From NCBI GenBank assembly GCA_964653685.1, contig CAZZHA010000013.1, positions 1 through 15,271 of the forward strand: 15,271 nucleotides of DNA. Reading direction: 5' to 3'. Below the pieces are notes generated by a model. It saw nothing but the letters and a program-made list of their open reading frames with translations, was not told where the DNA came from and did not search any database. Shown piece by piece: positions 1 to 7,947 of this stretch (position 1 is its first letter; each line of letters starts with the position of its first letter). The translations under genes were made by a program, and so were the position numbers. The stretch is from DATKWU01 sp964653685. GTDB lineage: Bacteria; Patescibacteriota; Microgenomatia; PFEM01; JAHIFH01.

Positions 1-254
1 GCCTCAAACCGGTCACCAGCATAAGTCAAAGAAGCTAAATAAGGACTGACCTCATCATTACCGCCAAATTCTCCTTTTAAAAATCGACCCACCAGTTTAC
101 CAAAAAAAGAAGTATAGTATTGAGGAAAGTCAGCCTCTTCAACCTGATAACCGTTTGCTTTTAAAGAAGCAACTAAAAGCTTTAATTGAGTTGTCTTGCC
201 ACTCCCATCGGTTCCCTCTAAAACAATGAATTTGCCTTTTCTTAACTTTTTCAT
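1..254 (-). CDS. tmk: Thymidylate kinase (dTMP kinase), N-terminal part, cut by window edge
   Basis: This enzyme phosphorylates dTMP to dTDP with ATP, the committed step to dTTP. Only the first 84 codons are inside the window. The start is ATG at 254-252, giving a protein beginning MKKLRKGKFIVLEG. The P-loop GTDGSGKTT is at residues 14-22, and the DFPQYY stretch at 42-47 matches the family's substrate-side segment. PYLASLTYAGDR at 71-82 carries the DR motif of TMP kinases. The longer GKLVGRFLKGEFG segment resembles the archaeal/eukaryotic-like variant more than E. coli Tmk. It follows the thymidine kinase stop by 15 bp and is the last visible gene of the dTTP operon. No convincing Shine-Dalgarno is visible. 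The family call is secure; the rest of the gene is unseen. Confidence 0.9.
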   Translation of the reverse strand, partial: MKKLRKGKFIVLEGTDGSGKTTQLKLLVASLKANGYQVEEADFPQYYTSFFGKLVGRFLKGEFGGNDEVSPYLASLTYAGDRFE

Positions 255-269
255 TTAATCATTATTTAA

Positions 270-1040
270 TTACTTTTCTCCAGCCAAATAACTTGGCGGT
301 TTACCACCAACTCGTTGACACTGCCAACACCTTGCCTGGTAATAATTACCAGCGCCAACTAAAATTTCTTGACTATTAATATGATCAGGTTCACCACCAA
401 TATTGCGCTGAATAAATTCAGCCGGACGACCACAAGAGTGACATTTAGATCGTAAAACAAAAGCCTGATCAGCTTCACGTACCAAAGTTTCTGTGGTTCG
501 CCAGGGTTCACGGCGAAAATTAAAATCAAGTTGGCTAATCACAGTCAATAGACCTCTCTCTTTTCGATATCGAAGAAAATCTTCTATTCTAGGCAAGTCA
601 TCTATTTCATTAAACTGAAATTCATCAACAATCAAGACTTCTGTTTCTGGATCAATATCCCAAATACTTCGATAAGAGTTTGCTTCAACCGAGAGACCAG
701 CATTAGTGACCAATTTCTTGCCGGTCCGACCAAGGTCTAACTGATGTTTATAAACTAAAACATCCATTCCTCTTAATTCCTTGACCAATAAACAAATCGT
801 GGTTGTTTTACCAGCAAACATGGGCGCCAAAATAACAGCCACTACTCCTTCGCTTCTCCTTTGACATTCTTCAAACAGATTCAAAATGCCTTCTCTCGCT
901 TGAATCTGATTCTGATTAATCCCATAGCTCGCTTGGTTAAAATCATCTAGAAAAGTCACCTTTTCTAAAACAGGACCATAAAGCTCTAAAACTTCAACTG
1001 GATGATTTCTTTCTGTTAGTGGATTTTCTTTAGTCATCAT
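270..1040 (-). CDS. tdk: Thymidine kinase (TK1-type) with long N-terminal extension
   Basis: This salvage enzyme converts thymidine to dTMP with ATP. From ATG at 1040 it has 256 residues. The Walker A is APMFAGKTT (72-80), the Walker B/catalytic block is VDEFQF (138-143), and C200/C203 with C238/C241 form the structural zinc site. The paired Tyr at 233-234 lies in the lasso region. Bacterial TK1 enzymes usually place the P-loop within about 15 residues of the start, so the roughly 65 extra N-terminal residues are unusual. A TTG start at 1052 is open in frame, but it would place the GGAGG Shine-Dalgarno inside the coding region, so I prefer 1040 (1037 is also possible). The upstream thyX stop is 2 bp away and overlaps the ribosome-binding region, suggesting translational coupling. 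Confidence 0.9.
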   Translation of the reverse strand: MMTKENPLTERNHPVEVLELYGPVLEKVTFLDDFNQASYGINQNQIQAREGILNLFEECQRRSEGVVAVILAPMFAGKTTTICLLVKELRGMDVLVYKHQLDLGRTGKKLVTNAGLSVEANSYRSIWDIDPETEVLIVDEFQFNEIDDLPRIEDFLRYRKERGLLTVISQLDFNFRREPWRTTETLVREADQAFVLRSKCHSCGRPAEFIQRNIGGEPDHINSQEILVGAGNYYQARCWQCQRVGGKPPSYLAGEK

Positions 1041-1042
1041 CC

Positions 1043-2620
1043 TTACCTCCAATTAACAAATTGAAAAGCAGAACTTAATAAGGGATAGGCTTCTTTGCCT
1101 GATCTTGCCATTTCTGAAGCAATCCTAGCATAACCTTCATGAACACCCGTTCCGGTTCTTAATTCAGCAATATAAACTAGTTCTCGAAAGTTAAGAGTAA
1201 TCTCATAAGGAATTAAAGTCCCAAAAGGAACTAGATATTGAGCTTCGATAGGAAAATCGCGGGCAATAACAACCTGAGCTTGGGCTAATTCTTCTAATCT
1301 CTCTCTAATTATTCCACCATAACCAAATTCCTCTAAATCCTCACCAATATCAAAACCCAAACGACAATTGAAGATCCGCCAATGAGGAGTTAACATCCGA
1401 TTTCTTTGTAAATCCCGCCATTCAGCAAAACGCATGACAATGCCATAAGAAAGAATCGCTTCTTCAAAAGCCCGGCCAGGTTTGATTCTTCGATCTAGTC
1501 TCTGACCAACATAGCGCCTGACAATCGCTTCCTTATCCTCAAAAGACAATTGTCGAACTGTCTCTAAAACTTGCTTATTAGATAAATCACAACCCGGCCA
1601 AAGAATCATGGCAATAACTTTATCTTCACCTTGAAGATCATAACTCCTTAAAACCACCCCTTTCTTAAACTCGTCTGATTCGGTTCCCATTAAATATTCA
1701 CCAGCTAAAAGTTTTGCTTCTCTAGTTACCCCTGCTCTATACTCAACTGCCTGTTGGCCAAAGTCTTTCTCAAACCTCCCCACCAAAGGCGGAGAAATTT
1801 TCCTAATTTCTTCTTCAAGCAACTGGCCTAATTCCTGGTTTTCCCCTAACTCGCTTGCTTTTAACTTGATAATTAAATTTTCGGCTGCTTGACCATTAAC
1901 CAAAACGCCAGCATTAGTAAAATTAGCGGCCACCAATAAAACCCTGACCGTATCAAAGGTCATTCTTTTAATTTGCCATTCACTTGCTTTGGAGAATTTT
2001 CTTCGATAATCTTCAGCCACTGGCCCTAAAAGCTCACTATATAAATCAAGATTGGCGTCAATCTCTCTTTCATAGAGCTCCCCGTATTCTGAAGCCATAA
2101 TGACTGGACTCCGGGCATAAAGATAACGGCCATCTACTTTCTTTCCAAAATCAGTATAACGAGTTGACTTCTCAACCGGACTTAAACCAATTCTAGTATC
2201 CTCAATCTGCTTAATCGCTAACTGGGAAATTCTGTCAAAACCAACAATCAAAGGAATTGTTGCCGCTAAACTATCATGACCAAAACCGACAAAGTTTTTT
2301 TCCAACAAAGCATTAGCCGCCTGAAGATCAAGTGCCCCTTCCAAACCTATCTGTCTCGATTGTTCAATCCGAAAATGCAAATCATCAAGATCAACGACAA
2401 ATTCTTCGAGAAAATTCCGTCTCATTGAATGAGGTGATTGACTGTGACGAGCAATTAAAGCCCCGACTAAAGAAGGCGGTAATTGGGAAGCAATAAAAAT
2501 CGGCTGATCAAGATTAGAAAAAAAATAATTTAAAACTTCCTCTTCCTTAGAAGTAAATCTCTCAGGAATGTAATCAGCCAAAAATTTTCCTTCAGGATGA
2601 ATAGCTAATTTTTCAGACAA
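1043..2620 (-). CDS. thyX: Tandem (double-domain) ThyX-like flavin-dependent thymidylate synthase
   Basis: ThyX methylates dUMP to dTMP using FAD, NADPH and methylene-tetrahydrofolate. Canonical ThyX is about 220-260 residues and tetrameric; this protein has 525 and reads as two ThyX-like halves. The N half has GFGHDS (112-117), then the S147, E150, S152, R154, Y155 pattern matching the second part of the ThyX signature RHRxxSxNExSxRY. The first part is degenerate there. The C half has WRDLQRNRMLT (401-411), matching the RHR part, but lacks the SxRY part. Both halves then show the later conserved block, VRVLLVAANFTNAGVLVNG (225-243) and NFRELVYIAELR (477-488). The start is TTG at 2620, with AAGGA 4 nt upstream; no in-frame ATG occurs before residue 66, and residues 10-60 look conserved-type. 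It sits between dCMP deaminase, which makes its substrate, and the thymidine and thymidylate kinases. Whether it is catalytic is inference. Confidence 0.82.
   Translation of the reverse strand: MSEKLAIHPEGKFLADYIPERFTSKEEEVLNYFFSNLDQPIFIASQLPPSLVGALIARHSQSPHSMRRNFLEEFVVDLDDLHFRIEQSRQIGLEGALDLQAANALLEKNFVGFGHDSLAATIPLIVGFDRISQLAIKQIEDTRIGLSPVEKSTRYTDFGKKVDGRYLYARSPVIMASEYGELYEREIDANLDLYSELLGPVAEDYRRKFSKASEWQIKRMTFDTVRVLLVAANFTNAGVLVNGQAAENLIIKLKASELGENQELGQLLEEEIRKISPPLVGRFEKDFGQQAVEYRAGVTREAKLLAGEYLMGTESDEFKKGVVLRSYDLQGEDKVIAMILWPGCDLSNKQVLETVRQLSFEDKEAIVRRYVGQRLDRRIKPGRAFEEAILSYGIVMRFAEWRDLQRNRMLTPHWRIFNCRLGFDIGEDLEEFGYGGIIRERLEELAQAQVVIARDFPIEAQYLVPFGTLIPYEITLNFRELVYIAELRTGTGVHEGYARIASEMARSGKEAYPLLSSAFQFVNWR
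1046..1050 (-). promoter_or_regulatory. Shine-Dalgarno GGAGG deciding the tdk start
   Basis: GGAGG lies 5 nt upstream of the ATG at 1040 and 8 nt upstream of the ATG at 1037, directly before the thyX stop codon. It is the strongest ribosome-binding site in the window and argues against the in-frame TTG at 1052 as the tdk start. Confidence 0.75.
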
Positions 2621-2643
2621 TTCTTCCTTTCTGGGTAGGAGAA

Positions 2644-3099
2644 TTATTTCTTCTTTTGGGGCAGTTTAATTAATTTAATCTTCGCTTGTCTTAAAAGTTT
2701 TCTGGTTTCCGGATCGGGTCGATAGACTTGACGATAAGCAATTTTTTCAATGCCAGCGTTAATCAAAACTTTAGCACAATTATAACAGGGAAGCCAGTTA
2801 GCATATAAAGTCGAGCCCTTGGTCGAAATCCCGTGATAAGCGGCTTGAATGACGGCGTTGATTTCAGCATGAATTGTCCGAACACAATGGCCACCCCTAA
2901 GTAAACAACCTTGATCATAACAATCAGGAATCCCCTTCGGTGCCCCACAATAGCCAGTGGAAATAATTTTCTTATCCTTAACTAAAATGGCACCAACATG
3001 AAGACGTTGACAAGTCGCCCGAGTTGAAACTAAATCAGAAATTTGAAGAAAATAATCATCCCAAGAAGGTCGGGAATTTTTCTTTTTTTTGCCTGCCAT
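2644..3099 (-). CDS. dCMP deaminase (zinc-dependent cytidine deaminase superfamily)
   Basis: This enzyme deaminates dCMP to dUMP, the substrate of thymidylate synthase encoded next. It has 151 residues, normal for the bacterial dCMP/ComEB-type family. The zinc site is HAE at 77-79 plus PCYNC at 104-108 (C105 and C108). The segment with C51, C60, C65 and H71/C72 resembles the second metal site seen in several dCMP deaminases. The N-terminus is lysine-rich, encoded over an A8 run. ATG at 3099 has no Shine-Dalgarno, but a good promoter lies just upstream, so the transcript is probably leaderless. It is the first gene of the dTTP operon; thyX starts 23 bp after its stop. The superfamily is certain and dCMP specificity very likely from context. 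Confidence 0.92.
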   Translation of the reverse strand: MAGKKKKNSRPSWDDYFLQISDLVSTRATCQRLHVGAILVKDKKIISTGYCGAPKGIPDCYDQGCLLRGGHCVRTIHAEINAVIQAAYHGISTKGSTLYANWLPCYNCAKVLINAGIEKIAYRQVYRPDPETRKLLRQAKIKLIKLPQKKK

Positions 3100-3118
3100 C
3101 TGTTCTTTGATAACAGAT
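3098..3118. promoter_or_regulatory. Operator-like inverted repeat over the -10 and start codon
   Basis: Arms ATCTGTT (3098-3104) and AACAGAT (3112-3118) are separated by 7 nt and cover the -10 box, the likely start site and the first bases of the dCMP deaminase gene. If the transcript is leaderless, the repeat is not present in the RNA, which favours a protein-binding site. It could still be chance, since the arms are only 7 bp. Confidence 0.4.
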
Positions 3119-3136
3119 AAGGAAAATCTTTGTCAA
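3107..3136 (-). promoter_or_regulatory. Promoter of the dTTP operon, predicted leaderless
   Basis: TTGACA (-35, perfect consensus) is at 3131-3136 and TATCAA (-10) at 3107-3112, with an 18-nt spacer and an extended TGT before the -10. Seven nt separate the -10 from the ATG at 3099, so transcription should begin at or next to the A of the start codon. This fits the absence of a Shine-Dalgarno. It lies in the 92-bp gap after topA. Confidence 0.6.
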
Positions 3137-3191
3137 CTAGCAAAAGATAAAAAGAAAAAGAAATAATAGAATAAAAATAATAGAAATATTT
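3137..3191 (-). other. Pyrimidine/U-rich tract after topA, no hairpin
   Basis: Directly after the topA stop the minus strand is nearly all T/A, with several T runs. I find no stable GC stem before them, so this is not a recognisable intrinsic terminator. It may only be AT-rich spacer ahead of the next promoter. Confidence 0.4.
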
Positions 3192-5156
3192 TTACTTTGG
3201 TTTCGTCCAAGAAGCCCAATTACATTTAGGATAATTGGAGCAACCATAAAATTGTTTGCCTTTTCTAGTTCTCCTGACCACAATCTCCCCACCACATTTT
3301 GAACACTTGACTCCTTTAAGTTTCGGCACGTAAGGAGCGGTGTATTTGCATTCTGGAAAACGGGAGCAAGATAAAAACTTACCAAACTTACCAATCCGAA
3401 TCACCAATTTTCCTTGTTTGCATTCCGGACATTTTTCATCAGTGACTTCAGTGGGAATTTGAACCCGCTCGGCCACCTTGGCCACCCCCTCAAGCTGTTT
3501 TTCAAAAGGCTGGTAAAAATCCTTAATCACTGGTACCCACTTTCTTTTACCATCAGCAATTTCATCTAATTCATCTTCCATTTTGGCGGTAAAATCATAA
3601 TCAACGATTTCCGAAAAATATTCAACCAAAAAGTCATTAACCGTTGTCCCCAAAGGTGTTGGTTGAAAAAGACCTTCTAGCTTTTCCACGTATTGACGAG
3701 TTTGAATCGTCGAAATGGTCGGAGCATAAGTAGAAGGCCGACCAATGCCTCTTTCTTCTAAAGCTTTAATCAAAGAGGCCTCGCTGTATCTTGGTGGCGC
3801 CAGAGTGAACTTTTGCTTGGGATTAAGCTTAACCAAATCCAAATCATCACTTTTTTTAACCTCGGGCAATTCCATTCCTGTCTCTGGTTCCTGCCGATTA
3901 TCAAGAATTAACCAACCAGCAAATTTAATAATCTTGCCTTCACTCATTAAAAGATAAATATTCTTCTTAGAAGTCGCTTGAGTTTTAATTCTGGTTTTAT
4001 CCCAAAGAGCGGCTTTCATCTGCGAAGCCAAAGCCCTTTTCCAAATTAATTCATAAAGGCGCTGTTCTTCCCGGCCCAATTTCTCAGAAATTTTATCAGG
4101 CGACCTCTGAATATCAGTCGGTCTAACCGCCTCGTGAGCTTCTTGAGCCACCTTAGATGTAGTTCGATAAAAATAAGGTTGCTCAGGTACGTATTCCTGA
4201 CCATAAGTACTATTTATATAAGCGCGCATCTTTTCGACGGCTGAATTAGCTAAATTAAGAGAATCAGTGCGGTGATAGGTAATCAAACCTTTTTCATAAA
4301 GACGCTGGGCCGCATACATCGTTCTCTTACTGGAAAAACCTAAACGCCGAACCGCATTCTGTTGCAAAGTGGAGGTACTAAAAGGCGGCAAAGGTCTTTG
4401 TTTAACTTCTTTTCTTTCAACCTCGTAAATCTCGTAATTGGCTTCTTTTAAATCATCAACCATTTCTCGAGATTGGGTTTCGTTTTCAATCTTAACTGTC
4501 TGACCATTTTTCTTAACCAACTTTGCTTCAAAAACCGGAGCATCCTTTAACTGACCACCCAGGTGTTTTTTTAATTTAGCCCAAATCTCCCAATATTCTT
4601 CAGGAACAAATTTTTCAATCTCTCTTTCTCGGTCAACAATTAAACGCACGGTGACTGATTGGACTCGGCCAGCGGATAAACCCCGTCGAATCTTACGCCA
4701 AAGAAGCGGAGAAAGCTTGTAGCCGACTAATCGGTCAAGAATTCTTCGGGCTTGCTGGGCATGAAACAAATCCAGATTAATCTTCTTAGGCTCGGCCAAA
4801 GCCTTCTCAATCGCTTCTTTGGTAATCTCATGGAAAACAATCCGGGCCAAACCATCAACTTTTCTTTTAAGAATATAGGCAATATGAAAGGCAATCGCTT
4901 CACCTTCACGATCTGGGTCAGTCGCTAAAAAAATCTTCTTGGCTTTCTTAGCTGAGTCTTTGATTTTCTGAATCGCTTCTTTTTTCTGAGGCACCAAAGC
5001 ATATTCCGGTTTAAAATCCTTTTCAACATCAATACTCAATTTCTTTTTAGGCAAATCTCGGATATGACCCATCGTCGAAACCACTTGATAATCCTTACCC
5101 AAGAAACGAGCTAGGGTCTTTGATTTGGTTGGTGACTCAACAATAATTAAATTCAT
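3192..5156 (-). CDS. topA: DNA topoisomerase I (type IA)
   Basis: This enzyme relaxes negative supercoils by single-strand passage in the cytoplasm. It has 654 residues. The TOPRIM domain starts MNLIIVESPTKSKT, with catalytic E7 and the acidic triad D80-D82-E84 in TDPDREGE. The DNA-gate core has LSAGRVQSV (160-168). The nucleophile is Y294 in GLITYHRTDS. GIGRPSTYAPTI marks the later core. Two C4 zinc ribbons end the protein: C576/C579/C597/C603 and C618/C621/C639/C645. This is shorter than E. coli TopA (865) and typical of small bacterial forms. ATG at 5156 overlaps the dprA TGA as ATGA, so it is translationally coupled. A dprA-topA pair is also common in Firmicutes. It is the last gene of the mreC-led operon. 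Confidence 0.97.
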   Translation of the reverse strand: MNLIIVESPTKSKTLARFLGKDYQVVSTMGHIRDLPKKKLSIDVEKDFKPEYALVPQKKEAIQKIKDSAKKAKKIFLATDPDREGEAIAFHIAYILKRKVDGLARIVFHEITKEAIEKALAEPKKINLDLFHAQQARRILDRLVGYKLSPLLWRKIRRGLSAGRVQSVTVRLIVDREREIEKFVPEEYWEIWAKLKKHLGGQLKDAPVFEAKLVKKNGQTVKIENETQSREMVDDLKEANYEIYEVERKEVKQRPLPPFSTSTLQQNAVRRLGFSSKRTMYAAQRLYEKGLITYHRTDSLNLANSAVEKMRAYINSTYGQEYVPEQPYFYRTTSKVAQEAHEAVRPTDIQRSPDKISEKLGREEQRLYELIWKRALASQMKAALWDKTRIKTQATSKKNIYLLMSEGKIIKFAGWLILDNRQEPETGMELPEVKKSDDLDLVKLNPKQKFTLAPPRYSEASLIKALEERGIGRPSTYAPTISTIQTRQYVEKLEGLFQPTPLGTTVNDFLVEYFSEIVDYDFTAKMEDELDEIADGKRKWVPVIKDFYQPFEKQLEGVAKVAERVQIPTEVTDEKCPECKQGKLVIRIGKFGKFLSCSRFPECKYTAPYVPKLKGVKCSKCGGEIVVRRTRKGKQFYGCSNYPKCNWASWTKPK

Positions 5157-6280
5157 TTCTTTATTGAATATAACATATTACCCAAATTTTTGACTTGACC
5201 TTTGATTTCCATCAAACTTATAAGCTTCATTACCTGACCAGAATCAAAACCTGATTCCTGAACAAGATTATTAATAGATTTGGCTTGATCCTTAAGTAAA
5301 GCCAAAATCATTTCTTCTTCAGGATTTTCAGAAATTATTTCTTTTAATCCTTTAATTTTATTCTCCTTGTCAAGACCTAACTCTTCTAAAATATCATTAA
5401 CCTCAAAAACAAGCTTGGCTCCCATTTTAATTAAATAAGCGGGGCCAGCCGCATTAGCTGAAGTAATCGGACCAGAAACAGCAAAAACTTCTCGACCTTG
5501 TTCGGCTGCATGACGGGCGGTAATTAAAGTCCCAGATTTTCTTGGGGCTTCAATCACCAGGGTTCCCAAAGACAAGCCAGAAATAAGCCGATTTCGAGCC
5601 GGAAAATTCTCAGGTATGGGTTTCATCCCTAAAGGAAATTCGGAAACCACCGCCCCATGACCATTAGTAATCTCTCTAACTAAACCAAGATTCTCAGGCG
5701 GATAAACCAAATCCAAACCACAAGCCAAAACTCCAATTGTCCGACCGCCAGTTCTTAAGGCCACTCTGTGAGCCAAAGAATCAACGCCCCGAGCCAACCC
5801 AGAAATAATGGTTAAACCGGCTTTGACTAACTGACTAACCAAGTTTTCGGTCACCTGAGAACCATAATTGGTCATCCTTCTGGTGCCCACCACCGCCATT
5901 GCCAATTTGTCTCGAGGACTGATAGTGCCTTTCCCATATAACACAAAGGGCGGACTATCAATCTTTTTTAAACTTTCTGGGTAACGATTATCATCTAGAA
6001 AATAGCACTCTATTTCATTTTCACGCAACCGAAGGAAATACGAATCTGGATTAAAGTCACGCCTAAATTTAACCAATTGGGAAGCCAATTTTGGGCCCAA
6101 ACCAATCGCCAATAATTCCCCTTCCATTGCTTGCCAGGCTTTTTGGGCAGAACCAAAATAATTTTTAAGAAGAGCAAATTTTTTAGGACCAATCCCTTTA
6201 AAAGCGGAAAAAGCTAACCAAGATAATCTCTCTTCATTCACTCTTTCAGAATAACATAACCTTTGATTAAAAAGAGTCAA
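5153..6280 (-). CDS. dprA: DNA-processing protein DprA
   Basis: DprA binds incoming single-stranded DNA and loads RecA during natural transformation. It has 375 residues from the TTG at 6280. An N-terminal helix-hairpin-helix/SAM-like part contains LSWLAFSAFKGIGPKKF. The Rossmann-like core has GTRRMTNYG (132-140), SGLARGVDSLAHR (160-172), FPARNRLISGLS (226-237) and KSGTLITA (248-255). A winged-helix DprA_WH region is at about 323-375. The TTG overlaps the mrdA stop (TTGA), like the 4-bp overlaps elsewhere in this operon. A GTG at 6241 (residue 14) would start MNEERLSWLAFSA, closer to usual DprA N-termini; neither has a good Shine-Dalgarno. DprA suggests the cell can process taken-up DNA, although no uptake genes are in the window. 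Confidence 0.95.
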   Translation of the reverse strand: MTLFNQRLCYSERVNEERLSWLAFSAFKGIGPKKFALLKNYFGSAQKAWQAMEGELLAIGLGPKLASQLVKFRRDFNPDSYFLRLRENEIECYFLDDNRYPESLKKIDSPPFVLYGKGTISPRDKLAMAVVGTRRMTNYGSQVTENLVSQLVKAGLTIISGLARGVDSLAHRVALRTGGRTIGVLACGLDLVYPPENLGLVREITNGHGAVVSEFPLGMKPIPENFPARNRLISGLSLGTLVIEAPRKSGTLITARHAAEQGREVFAVSGPITSANAAGPAYLIKMGAKLVFEVNDILEELGLDKENKIKGLKEIISENPEEEMILALLKDQAKSINNLVQESGFDSGQVMKLISLMEIKGQVKNLGNMLYSIKK

Positions 6281-7947
6281 TGAGAAGCAAACCAGGCTTC
6301 CATTACCTGTTTAACAATCGGCGCAGCCACATAAGAACCTTCGCCACCGGCTTCAACCAAAGCCGTGACTACAATTTCTGGATTATCAACCGGCACAAAA
6401 GCGGTAAACCAAGCATGGGTTTTGCCTTCAGGATTACCAAATTCAGCCGTCCCGGTTTTACAACCCACTTGAGGAATAAAATCAAAAAAAGGAAAAGCGG
6501 TACCTTCAGGCGAACAAGCTTCTTTCATCCCCTCTTTGATTAATTTCAGCGTTTCTGGTTTTAATTTTAAATCCAGACAATCTCTAACTTTTTCTTCCTG
6601 TTTTATCTTTGGTGAGCAAAGATGGCCATTGTTGGCAATAACACTGGCCATCATATTAACCTGGAGAGGAGTGGTTAATAAATCTGCCTGACCAATGGCA
6701 AAATGATAAGTGTTACCCAAAAACCATTTTTCGCCAATGGTTTTTTCTTTCCATTCTGGGGTGGGGACTAAACCTTTGACTTCTCCTTTTAAATCAACAC
6801 CCGTTTCTCGACCCAAACCAAACGCCTTGCTCCATTCCGCCAATTTATTAGCTCCCACCCACTCGCCAATTTTGTAAAAGAAAGTATCAGTCGAGCGTTT
6901 AATCGCTCTAACTAAACCAATTTCTCCTTCAGTCCGACCGTATTGAGTGTAATACCAGTTTTTGTAAATATAATCGCCAATTTGAATAAAACCCTGGTCT
7001 TCGTAAACAGTCTTCTCATCAACTTTACCTGACTCAATCCCGGCTGTCGCTGTCACAATTTTGAAGGTTGAACCAGGCGGATAAACGCCGCCAATCGCCC
7101 GGTTAAACATTGGCTTAGCCTCACTGATTAAATCTTCAGACTTAATCTGATTAGGATCAAAGGAAGGTGAAGAGACCAAAACAATCACTTGGCCTGTTTT
7201 GACTTCAGTGGCCACCACCGCTCCTGGTCTGCCTTCTAAGGCCTCGTAAGCCACCCTTGAGAGTTGGGCATCAAGAGAAAGCTGAAGATCCTGACCGGGC
7301 AGAGATTCGGTCCGACCAATTTCTCGAACTCGATTTCCGGTCGTATCCACCTCGTAGATAACACCTCCATCTTGGCCTCGAAGAGTTTGCTCATACTTTT
7401 CCTCAATCCCAGTCCGGCCCACCAAATCACCTAACTGCCATTGAACTTTTCTAACCTCTTCCTCACTCGCTTCACCCAAATAACCCAAAACATGAGCCAA
7501 GGCCTGACCATAAAGATAATCCCGACCCACATCTAAACGTAAATCGGCCGCCTTTTCGCCACCGACTGCTTCAATTCTCAAAGCTTCTTCCCGACTAATT
7601 TCCTCAAAACAATCCCCTTTTCCCAAATCACAATTCTCTTTCTTTAATCGGTAAACCGGTTTGTTCTTAACTAAGGGTCTTGCCTGACGATCAATAATCA
7701 TTCCCCTGGGAGCGGGAATAATCTCTTTTTTAATCCGATTCTCTTCAGCTAAAATTCGATTTCTGGCCCCAAGAATAATTTGTAATTCAAAGAGACGACC
7801 AATTAACAATAAAAAACAAATAATCAAAAAACCATAGAAAAAATAGATTCTGCCTAAAGAAAATTGATTACCTTGCTTGTCTAAATCTGATTCCGTCAAA
7901 AACGAAGAATCAAATTTAGCGGTAATGTCTGAAGAAAGTTTTTTCAT
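6277..7947 (-). CDS. mrdA: Penicillin-binding protein 2, elongasome transpeptidase
   Basis: This is a class B PBP that cross-links peptidoglycan during side-wall elongation, anchored in the cytoplasmic membrane. It has 556 residues. One membrane segment is at about 34-58. The pedestal/dimerisation region follows, with IPAPRGMIIDRQARPL (77-92). The transpeptidase domain has S293-T-F-K296 (SxxK nucleophile), S352-T-D354 (the SxD variant usual for PBP2) and K497-T-G-T499. All three catalytic motifs are intact. ATG at 7947 overlaps the mreD TGA. Position after mreC and mreD is the classical elongasome order and separates it from the division PBP3. Neither mreB nor rodA is in the window. Confidence 0.95.
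   Translation of the reverse strand: MKKLSSDITAKFDSSFLTESDLDKQGNQFSLGRIYFFYGFLIICFLLLIGRLFELQIILGARNRILAEENRIKKEIIPAPRGMIIDRQARPLVKNKPVYRLKKENCDLGKGDCFEEISREEALRIEAVGGEKAADLRLDVGRDYLYGQALAHVLGYLGEASEEEVRKVQWQLGDLVGRTGIEEKYEQTLRGQDGGVIYEVDTTGNRVREIGRTESLPGQDLQLSLDAQLSRVAYEALEGRPGAVVATEVKTGQVIVLVSSPSFDPNQIKSEDLISEAKPMFNRAIGGVYPPGSTFKIVTATAGIESGKVDEKTVYEDQGFIQIGDYIYKNWYYTQYGRTEGEIGLVRAIKRSTDTFFYKIGEWVGANKLAEWSKAFGLGRETGVDLKGEVKGLVPTPEWKEKTIGEKWFLGNTYHFAIGQADLLTTPLQVNMMASVIANNGHLCSPKIKQEEKVRDCLDLKLKPETLKLIKEGMKEACSPEGTAFPFFDFIPQVGCKTGTAEFGNPEGKTHAWFTAFVPVDNPEIVVTALVEAGGEGSYVAAPIVKQVMEAWFASH

Noticed and set aside
3098..3118. Intrinsic terminator of topA
   Set aside because: The stem is AT-rich and is not followed by a T-run on the minus strand (A-rich instead). 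It coincides with a promoter.
3137..3394. Small minus-strand frame overlapping the end of topA
   Set aside because: It lies out of frame inside topA and its AT-rich 3' spacer. Its hydrophobic tail is only the translation of T-rich DNA.
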